A DNA stretch of 64,000 nt. Origin: Mytilisepta virgata. Taxonomy: Eukaryota > Mollusca > Bivalvia > Mytilida > Mytilidae. The DNA lies in NCBI GenBank assembly GCA_028015205.1, contig CM051518.1:34562001-34626000 (forward strand), read 5' to 3'. Under the pieces are notes generated by a model. The model was not told where the DNA came from. It worked only from the letters and a program-made list of their open reading frames with translations, and ran no database searches. Position 1 is the first letter of the stretch, and each line of letters begins with the position of its first letter. Shown piece by piece: positions 57,701 through 64,000 of this stretch. Both the position numbers and the translations under genes were made by a program.

Positions 57701-60310
57701 CAATGATTTTTAATTGACGATCTATAAAATTATTAAAGAGTTATTCATCAGATAAAGACCGAGAACCAATTCCCCTAAACTGATAAAAAATAAATAAAAA
57801 AACATTATGCGTTTTAAATTGCTTACCAGATTTTATTGTAAGAAAAGTACACATCGTCTTTTTTACACTATCGCAGTATCTAAAAGTGTGAATTCATTTT
57901 CATTCTAACGCAGTTGGACTCTCAGTTTAGGCTAATGAGGACAAATATACCTAATGAGCAACCAAAAAACGCAATTCATTAGAAGACAAATGAACAACCA
58001 CAAACAAAACAAATGAACACTGAAACTAAAAACAATGAACAACACGAACTCCTATAAAAACCAGGAGTGAACTCAGGTGCTCCGGAAGGGTAAGCAGCTC
58101 CTGCTCCGTATACGGCACCGTTCGTGAAGTTCAACAAAGTCAATCCGGCGGTAGTCACAATTCGGTGGAGGTACATGAAATGTTACGACAGAGGGAACAG
58201 GTCCAACATCATCTTAGATATGAGGTATCTCATAAATTGTACTGCAACAGTGAAAATTATTTCTTTTTAATCAAAAGTCAATTCCGACTTTCATGATTCA
58301 CTATATATCCAGTAAATAACTTATATAAACTACTTAATCAAGGATCATGTTACATAAAATATGTTGTCGTTTTACTTTACATTATTGTATTAATAAACTA
58401 GAGGCTCTCAAGAGCCTTTATCGATCACCTGGATTTAACTTGTCCACCTTGAGCGGGGTTAAAATTTAAGTGTAGCAGTCAATTTGGCTGGTTTTCCCAT
58501 AGGGTCCTATGTTAAACTAATTTTGGCTGTGGTGGTCATCTTGCCTGACTGTCGGGGTCATTGGACATAATTCTGAAAGATATAAATCTAAGGACCATAA
58601 CTGCAAAGTCCGGTTCAAATTGGTCAAGTGGTTTCAGACAAGAAGATTTTTAAATGAATTTCCAATAGGTCCTATGTTAAACTAATTTAGGCTGTGGTGG
58701 CCATTTTGGTTGAGAGTCCAAGTCATCTGGAAAATTTCTGAAAGAGGACCATCTAAGGACCATTTCTGCCAAATTTCAGACAAGATGGCTGCGTCAGCAG
58801 ATCTTAGTTTAACATAGGACCCTATGTGAAAATTCATTTAAATATATCTAGTCAAAGGAAAGCAAGGAAATATTACCAGAGCAATGTAAAATGCAAATAC
58901 TTAAAAATGCCCGGTGACAATATAAACATAAGGTCTACCAGAAAATAATGTAGTAACACAGAAAATATAACATGTGATTTTATATATATTTTCAGCAGTG
59001 GCATCATCAGTTGGTGCTAACTCGACAGATAATAATTCAACACCTGTACAAGTGAGACCAGGGTCTTCAGCCTCTGCTGCTTCCTCAACGGTACGTTTAT
59101 CTTCGCTTTACTAGTTACATAAGGCATGAAATTTGGCATCTTAGAATATTTATTCAAATAAAAAATTGAACTTCATGTACACCTTTGAATGATATTACAA
59201 ATAACAAATTTTTAACCAGTACAAGCATGAGAAAAAAAATTATGCTATAAAAAGTGATTAGTACCAATACGTTTCATGAATAAGAACCATTAAAGTATCC
59301 TTGCATAATGCCGGACTAGTTTCTATAATTCTTAATTTTGTTTTCAGAGTTTTTGTAGCCTCCCAAGTCATGATGGGGAAACGGGTGAGAAAAATATGAA
59401 ACAAAACAGATCTAGACGAGCATGGCGGTCTGATGCTTCTATTGCAGCATCTGAAGTAGGTAGACAGCACAATGAGGTAATCAGTGACTTGCCAACATCA
59501 CACCATTCAATTCCTCAATCAAAACCACAAGATAATATACCAGTTTCTATAAACGAAGAACCTCAAGCAGCTGCGAGTGCAAGTAATATTGGCTTACCTG
59601 CTGATATACAAAATAGTAATATTGACATGCAGGTTCTTGAACAAGAACTCATGAAATTGGCGCCAACAATTGCAGACGTATTCCAAAGAATATCACAGTC
59701 TACATCTCAGGTCCCTGTCAGCGAGGAAGACATCAAAAGAATAAAAGAAGATAATGAACGACTAAGAAAAACAAATCGCACTCTTATAGAAAAACTAAAT
59801 ACCTTTCAACAAAGAATTATCAGGCTGCAACTGGAAAACAAAAATTTGCGCGAAGAGGGCGAAGGTGCTAAAGAAGCGAAAAAAGATCTCGATGAAAAGG
59901 CGTATGAATTAGAAGCAATCGAAAAACGTATTGAAGACCAGAAACATGCTTTGGAAGAAAAAGAAAGAGAATTGAAAGCACAGCTTCTGAAAATAGAGGA
60001 GATCGAAAACAACATGTCTAAACAAAGAAGTAAAATACAAGAGCTACACACACTATATGATGAAGGAGTGGAAGAAAGCTGCAGACAACAAGATGAGATA
60101 CAAAAACTACAAGAGGACAAAGAATTGCAAAATGAACAAATATTTCATTTAGAGTACAAACAAAAGATTAGCAATGAACGAATGAAGGATTTAGAAGAAA
60201 GACTTGAGCAGCTTGAGAAAAGTGGTAACAGAAGAGGAATCGGACTAAGGAGAAGTAATCCTCGGGCTGGAACTAAACGTATGCTTGGATTGATGTCTGA
60301 TTATAACTAG
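54488..60310 (+). CDS. CARD and coiled-coil adaptor protein (three exons, 453 residues)
   Basis: Joined exons 54,488-54,791, 58,996-59,090 and 59,348-60,310 give 1,362 bases: 453 codons and a stop. All junctions are GT-AG and the phases agree (1, then 0). The protein has an N-terminal CARD (about residues 5-92), a Ser/Thr/Ala/Asn-rich linker (about 93-255) and a long coiled coil (about 259-425), ending in a basic Arg/Gly tail. CARDs are death-fold domains that assemble signalling filaments through CARD-CARD contacts. CARD plus coiled coil is the layout of CARD9/CARD11-type adaptors that feed NF-kB signalling, but this protein lacks the PDZ-SH3-guanylate kinase part of CARD11. It is probably a cytosolic innate-immune or apoptosis adaptor. 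Membership in the CARD9 family proper is not shown; a lineage-specific adaptor is equally possible. Confidence 0.8.
54792..55560 (+). repeat. Tandem array of exon-end and 5' splice-site units
   Basis: About eleven degenerate units of 60-85 bp, each resembling GATAAACTCAATATATCTGT, TACTGGGGCGGAGGCTG, then GTAAGTAATGTCATACCATA. The first block is the last ~35 bp of the CARD exon, the second junction is its donor site, and the third is the intron start. GGTAAGT is intact near 54,791, 54,850, 54,914, 54,955, 55,098, 55,407 and 55,483, and decayed in others (GGCAAGT, AGTGTAA, TGCAAGT). Confidence 0.8.
55563..55757 (+). pseudogene. Partial duplicate of the CARD exon, possibly a cassette exon
   Basis: 195 bp matching 54,597-54,791 without indels, with roughly 14 substitutions. 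It is open throughout and covers the C-terminal two-thirds of the CARD (from SQQNEIL to the donor). An AG directly precedes it (55,561-55,562) and the CTG-GTAAGT donor is intact. Joined to exon 1 it would read in frame (phase 1 in, phase 1 out, 65 codons). The pyrimidine tract before the AG is poor, so use as an exon is uncertain; it may be a by-product of the array. Confidence 0.55.
55758..56030 (+). repeat. Continuation of the splice-donor array
   Basis: Three further units follow the partial CARD exon, with GGTAAGT near 55,757 and 55,889 and GGTAAGC near 55,960, plus a last weak TTGTAAGT near 56,015. Confidence 0.65.
56031..57875. other. Intron 1 of the CARD gene, no further gene seen
   Basis: AT-rich intron sequence with G homopolymers near 56,661-56,674 and 57,376-57,385. 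The 85-codon frame at 56,495-56,752 crosses a G-run and is not supported. Confidence 0.45.
57880..58200 (-). mobile_element. Fragment of an abundant interspersed repeat
   Basis: On the - strand this reads through YPSGAPEFTPGFY-like sequence and then GGAGTTCGTGTTGTTCATTG, a phrase I associate with a very common bivalve non-coding repeat. The 65-codon reverse frame is a by-product. The assignment rests on memory of similar sequence, so it is tentative. Confidence 0.4.
58398..58850 (-). mobile_element. Helitron-like repeat, inverted copy in intron 1
   Basis: Reverse-strand copy of the family at 3624-5344. Read on the - strand it ends AGGCTCTTGAGAGCCT then CTAG and T, with GTGATCGATAAAGG, AACATAGGACCCTATGGG and the GGTCCTTAG phrases inside. 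It is 5'-truncated. Confidence 0.65.
58996..59090 (+). CDS. Linker exon of the CARD gene (exon 2)
   Basis: 95 bp between TATTTTCAG (acceptor) and GTACGT (donor). It completes the split codon from exon 1 (G + CA) and encodes a Ser/Ala/Asn-rich linker of about 32 residues beginning AVASSVGANSTDNN. It is too short to be found as an independent frame; the phases on both sides support it. Confidence 0.7.
59348..60310 (+). CDS. Coiled-coil exon of the CARD gene (exon 3)
   Basis: Begins after TTTTGTTTTCAG and stays open from the first base: SFCSLPSHDGETGEKN leads in frame to the ATG at 59,396 and on to TAG at 60,308-60,310. It encodes 320 residues: a disordered region with an amphipathic helix (LEQELMKLAPTIADVFQRI), then a ~165-residue coiled coil rich in Glu, Lys and Leu, and a tail GNRRGIGLRRSNPRAG. 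If the 304-codon frame from 59,396 were taken alone, the CARD would be missed. The coil would mediate self-association. Confidence 0.85.
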   Translation, partial: SFCSLPSHDGETGEKNMKQNRSRRAWRSDASIAASEVGRQHNEVISDLPTSHHSIPQSKPQDNIPVSINEEPQAAASASNIGLPADIQNSNIDMQVLEQELMKLAPTIADVFQRISQSTSQVPVSEEDIKRIKEDNERLRKTNRTLIEKLNTFQQRIIRLQLENKNLREEGEGAKEAKKDLDEKAYELEAIEKRIEDQKHALEEKERELKAQLLKIEEIENNMSKQRSKIQELHTLYDEGVEESCRQQDEIQKLQEDKELQNEQIFHLEYKQKISNERMKDLEERLEQLEKSGNRRGIGLRRSNPRAGTKRMLGLMSDYN

Positions 60311-60441
60311 AGTTACACTTCAGTTACAATACGAAAAAAGGCATGACAATTCAATTGTAATATGGTGATAAATGTAAATATTTCATGTAAATAACCATTT
60401 TTTGGATTAAATTGAAAACTATTAATTTGGAAAAAGAATTT

Positions 60442-60447
60442 AATAAA
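60442..60447 (+). terminator. Polyadenylation signal of the CARD gene
   Basis: AATAAA 132 bases after the stop codon, in an A-rich context. It is the first such signal downstream and so defines a short 3' UTR. Confidence 0.6.
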
Positions 60448-60530
60448 ACTGAATTTTCAAGACACTACGTGTTTTCTAGATGGAGATTCTCTGATATCTA
60501 ACGGCCTTTTTAGAACCTGTTGGGGTCGAA

Positions 60531-60538
60531 TGACGTCA
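60531..60538. promoter_or_regulatory. CRE-like palindrome TGACGTCA
   Basis: Perfect eight-base CRE site just past the CARD gene's polyadenylation signal. No start site is evident nearby; it may be incidental. Confidence 0.25.
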
Positions 60539-60539
60539 G

Positions 60540-61214
60540 AGGTGACTCGATGTGTAAAACAGGAAAATACTCCAAACAACATTTATCTTGTTTTTTTCGA
60601 ATTTCAAATTAATTTTCAACCAATAAAATCTCCAAGGTTTCACTTCTATAGACATTTGAATAATAATTTTCAAAATTTATTTTCGTCAACTTGAGACTGC
60701 AGTTTTTGAAAAGGCAAAATGAAAGAAGACAACATAAATTCATCCTCTACAAAAACAGTTGATATTAACAAAATTCTTAATAATTATGAGACATTACTCA
60801 ATGCTATAAACGTTTTTCAAGAGAAGATGGTTATATATGTGAACCATATAAGATTACCGTGACATAAAATAATTGTATTAGCCATAAAATACTGATGACC
60901 AAATTTGCCGGTTTATACATATGAGGAGTGCGTTCTTACGTCCTACGGCCCAACTCAGTTCTAAAACAGACCGCCTGAGGTCAGAGGAATGTTGAACTAC
61001 GTTGTATTCTTGTTTTGAATTATTATTGACTCAGGTTGTTTATTTGGAAAAAAAGATAATGTTTTCTTCATTAACGGCGACCTATTAAAACTCAAACTGA
61101 AGGATTATCTGTTGAAATGCATTGCATCGTTACTGGAATCAAGAATCCAATTTAGGGCGAAGAAGTCAATACCCATTGATCTTACCAGCGAACAGTTGCA
61201 ATTTTTCAATCAAT
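60540..61214. other. Non-coding stretch, no gene seen
   Basis: AT-rich DNA between the CARD gene and the repeat-rich right end. No supported frame. Confidence 0.4.
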
Positions 61215-61360
61215 AATAAAACGTATCATAATCACGATTTTCGATTCATCGGTTGTGCTCACGGCCTAAAATGTTTAAAATCTGAACAATAATCCAAAAC
61301 CTTGAAGAGAAAATTCAAAAATGCCAAAATGATCAAAAGGGTAAAGCCAGACTTATAATT
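61215..61360 (+). repeat. Interspersed repeat, copy c
   Basis: Shares CCTAAAATGTTTAAAA, AATTCAAAAATGCCAAAATG and ATCAAAAGGGTAAAGCCAG with the repeats at 45,230 and 45,955. Partial copy. Confidence 0.5.
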
Positions 61361-61394
61361 CAAAATTTGTACGATCAAGGAAAATAATTGAATT

Positions 61395-62300
61395 AAATTG
61401 GGTTAAAAAATTACAAACAGTTTATCCTTTCGGTCTTAATGATAATATCACGGGAATTGGTAATATATCCAGAACCGATTCTGTTAACATTTTGGATATA
61501 GTTTCTAAAACTGTACAAAAAAAAAAACGTTCTCATGGACGTAGAATAAATCGCAATAAGAGAAAATTTTGTACTAACATTCCCTGTTGCTTAATTTAGT
61601 ATGAAATTGTCCAAATTATAATTGGATACTGTTATTTTAAATTGTTTCCCAAAATTGGTCGCCCTGAAAATCATAAAAAAAACATTTTCTTAAAATCAGA
61701 TATGTCAATAAAGGTTTTGATTTTATAAATATTACCGGTATTACGCTGTTAAAGAACAAATTCCTGATTATTTTGATAATACTGAGCTCCCTCTCATCTG
61801 TTATACTGACAAAAAACCTACTAGAAATATTTTTTTAAGTATAGAGAGGTGTGTAAAGATATTGATATCAGTGATAATACATCTACGTCATGAAATTCAA
61901 AATAAATTTATGGCCTCGGTTCCCATGTTATAACAGACCTTAACATCGTCTTGGACCGAGAGTTGAAATCAATCCTTAGAAAATGACCTAAATGTCGTCC
62001 TCCGTTAATTATTAAGTGGAATGAGTGTGTAACATCACTCACGACTCACTCCATACTTACTGTTAAAAAAATGGATAAAACGAGGAAAAGTTGACAAAAA
62101 ATCCTTAGATTCCCTTTTTTAAAAATCCAGTAATGAAAAAAGTTGATATTCGTACTAAACATTTTAAAGAACATTTTACTCCTTACAACAACCATAATAT
62201 CAAACATAAGCTAAAGAACTATGAAAGTAATTTGTTTTTGTCCAAGCTGATAAGGCTGCAAATAATATCGTTTTTGTTTAACGTAAATTTTATATTAAGG
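61395..62300 (+). pseudogene. Relic of a Penelope-like retroelement ORF
   Basis: Scattered + strand frame pieces in order: VKKLQTVYPFGLNDNITGIG (near 61,404), KKRSHGRRINRNKRK (near 61,525), PDYFDNTELPLICYTDKK (near 61,762), VITDLNIVLDRELKSILRK (near 61,930) and QADKAANNIVFV (near 62,243). From memory this series follows a family in invertebrates whose N-terminal part has a GIY-YIG-type endonuclease neighbourhood (TVYPFGLNDN) upstream of the reverse transcriptase, as in Penelope-like elements with permuted domains. Many stops and frameshifts; clearly dead. Confidence 0.5.
61767..61928 (+). repeat. Segment duplicated at 62,719-62,877 (first copy)
   Basis: About 160 bp from TATTTTGATAATACTGAGCT to GGCCTCGGTTCCCAT. 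It matches the second copy with only a few substitutions. It includes the PDYFDNTELPLICY part of the retroelement relic. Confidence 0.85.
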
Positions 62301-62379
62301 TTCTGTAAAAGGAAATCACAAATCCACCTACATTCAACTGACTCAATTTTCGAAAAAATGACATCGTTAACACGATGAA

Positions 62380-63480
62380 AAATGGACTTAATCAAGAAAC
62401 TTGGATGAAAGTCACTCAACCATCAAATTGAGGTCAAGGTCCAGAGACAAGTGTCAGACTGGCATGTACCCATCAAAAACTATCAATAGACCAAATACAG
62501 TGGGTCTAGGTATTACAGTTTCGGAGAAATGGATTAACCACGAAACTTGGACGCAGATTCATGTAAATGAAGTCAGTGAACCATGAAAATGAGGTCAGGG
62601 TCGAAAGACAAGCATACTGCGGCAAACCGTAAAAGTAACCATGAAAAATTGACAAAGTCACTCAAGCATGAAATTGAGGTCAAGGTCCCAAACCAGGTGT
62701 CAGACTGGTGTCCTGGTTATTTTGATAATACTGAGCTCCCTCTCATCTGTTATGTTTACAAAAAATCTACTAGAAATATTTTTTTAAGTATAGAGAGGTG
62801 TGTAAAGATATTGATATCAGTGATAATACATCTACGTCATGAAATTCAAAATAAATTTATGGCCTCGGTTCCCATTTCCCCCTCCAAAAACTATCTATTG
62901 ACCAAATTAGGTCTAGGTATTCTAGTTGCTGAGAAATGGAGTTAACCATGAAAAAGTGAAAGTCATTCAAGCATGAAATTGAGGTCAAGGTCCCAAGCCA
63001 GGGGTCAGACTGGCATGTACACACCAAGAACTATCTATAGACCAAATATGGTTGGCCTAGGTATGACAGTTTCTGAGAAATTGACTTAACCACGAAAATG
63101 TGACGAAGTTCACTCAAGCATGAAATTGAGGTCAAGGTCAAAAGACAGGTGTCAGACTGACATGTACCGACCAAGAACTATCTATTGATCAAATACGGTG
63201 GGTCTAAGTATTACAGTTTCCGAGAAATTGACTTGACCACGAAAAATTGACAAAGTCACTCGAGCGTGAAATTGAGGTCAAGTCCCAAGCCAGTGTCAGA
63301 CTTGCATGTACCCACTAAGAACTATCTATAGACCAAATGTGGTTGGCCTAGGTATTACAGTTGCTGAGAAATGGATTAACCACGAAACTTGGACGCAGAT
63401 TCATGTAAATGAAGTCAGTGAACCATGAAAATGAGGTCAGGGTCGAAAGACAAGCATACTGCGGCAAACCGTATACGATA
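62380..63480 (+). repeat. Tandem array of about 145-bp units with a captured retroelement fragment
   Basis: Units share ACTATCTATAGACCAAATA, GGCCTAGGTATTACAGTTTC, GAGAAATGGATTAACCACGA, CACTCAAGCATGAAATTGAG and GTCAAGGTCCCAAGCCAGG. ACTATCTAT recurs near 62,889, 63,030, 63,178 and 63,320. A distinct block with TTGGACGCAGATTCATGTAA occurs near 62,547 and again near 63,388. The two are separated by the array and by the inserted copy of the relic fragment (62,719-62,877). The frames at 62,401-62,945 are products of the array. Confidence 0.8.
62719..62877 (+). repeat. Segment duplicated from the retroelement relic (second copy)
   Basis: Near-identical to 61,767-61,928 and embedded between units of the 145-bp array. 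Its flanks differ from those of the first copy, so the two arose by duplication of this stretch alone. Confidence 0.85.
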
Positions 63481-63589
63481 AGCTACCTTGTGGACCATAA
63501 ATCTTAATTGTAGGTATTACATGTGGAAAGTCATTAAAGTTTTACAAAAGTTTACGCCGCCGTCGCCGCCGCCGGAAAGTAATACCTAC

Positions 63590-63624
63590 CTCTCGCCTCC
63601 GCGACTTTTCGTCGCAGGCGAGAG
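63590..63624. other. GC-rich hairpin
   Basis: CTCTCGCCTCCGCGAC and the near-inverse GTCGCAGGCGAGAG separated by TTTTC. It follows a GCCGCCGTCGCCGCCGCC run (63,556-63,573), an isolated GC island in AT-rich DNA, and probably belongs to the end of an interspersed repeat. Confidence 0.6.
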
Positions 63625-63638
63625 ACAATAAATAAGGC

Positions 63639-63941
63639 AAGCCGTTTTACTATTTATTCTAACGTCAAGATATCTTATATAGTTTATAAGATATCTCATA
63701 TAATTTTCCTTATAAGATATCTAATAAAGTATATAAGATATAAAGTTTATAAGATATCTTATAAAAACTAGATTATATAAGATATCTTATATATTATAAA
63801 CTTTATAAGATATCTTATAAACTTTAGAAGATATCTTATTAATTATATAGGATATCTTATATATTATATGAGATAAGATATTAGAGATATCTTATATATT
63901 ATATGAGATATCTTGAAGTTAGAATAAATAGTAAAACGGCT
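63639..63941. mobile_element. Foldback element packed with AGATATCT palindromes
   Basis: The outer arms are inverse copies of about 37 bp: AAGCCGTTTTACTATTTATT at 63,639 and its inverse ending AGTAAAACGGCTT at 63,942. The interior of about 230 bp is a dense run of ATATAAGATATCTTATATA-type units, each itself a palindrome. No coding capacity. It could form a long hairpin or cruciform. Confidence 0.8.
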
Positions 63942-64000
63942 TCCCATACATAAACTTATTGTTACCTCTTTACAAGCAGAACCGAATAACACGAAAGTTC
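63942..64000. other. Window end, nothing seen
   Basis: Short AT-rich stretch with no recognisable feature. Confidence 0.3.

Noticed and set aside
59806..60120. 104-codon reverse frame rich in Ser and Cys
   Set aside because: Antisense shadow of the Glu/Lys-rich coiled-coil exon.

Overview
This is a window of metazoan nuclear DNA, most likely from a bivalve mollusc and possibly a mussel. It is AT-rich and gene-poor, has spliced genes with GT-AG introns, and is crowded with mobile elements and minisatellites of the kind common in bivalves: a Tc1-type transposon, a tRNA-derived SINE, Helitron-like repeats with internal tandem units, foldback MITEs, and relics of LINE and Penelope-like retroelements. 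No bacterial operon, rRNA or free-standing tRNA gene was seen. The taxonomic call rests on the look of the repeats and is an inference.

Layout. 1-1.1 kb holds the last exon and 3' end of an unrecognised + strand gene. 3.6-7.0 kb is repeats. From 7,225 to 35,328 the window is one large direct tandem duplication: copy 1 is 7,225-21,616 and copy 2 is 21,617-35,328. Each copy carries an intact Tc1-family transposon, a 2.7 kb element made of a 32-bp minisatellite between inverted repeats, a Helitron-like repeat, and at its right end a minisatellite whose units look like tiny exons. Copy 2 runs straight into a 454-codon open reading frame (35,317-36,681) of unknown family. It has a SILK-like and an RVxF-like motif, which together suggest a protein phosphatase 1 partner. 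Copy 1 stops twelve bases into that reading frame. The two copies are almost identical over their first 8.4 kb and clearly diverged over the rest, where only copy 1 holds a SINE with a target-site duplication.

From 37 to 54 kb the window is mostly non-coding: MITEs, a LINE relic, a 56-bp tandem array, foldback elements, and a decayed copy (49.7-51.9 kb) of a large invertebrate family whose motif order resembles FEN/PIN-type nucleases. A small unrecognised reading frame lies on the - strand at 53 kb.

From 54,488 to 60,310 lies the best-supported cellular gene: a three-exon + strand gene for a 453-residue protein with an N-terminal CARD and a long C-terminal coiled coil, as expected of a death-fold signalling adaptor. 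Its first intron begins with a tandem array in which the exon end and 5' splice site have been copied about fourteen times, and includes a phase-compatible partial copy of the CARD exon. The last 4 kb holds a Penelope-like relic, a ~145-bp tandem array that has captured a piece of that relic, and a foldback element full of AGATATCT palindromes.

The most unusual theme is that both recognisable loci (454-codon gene and CARD gene) carry minisatellites seeded on a splice junction. All comparisons here were made by eye; identities and unit counts are approximate.
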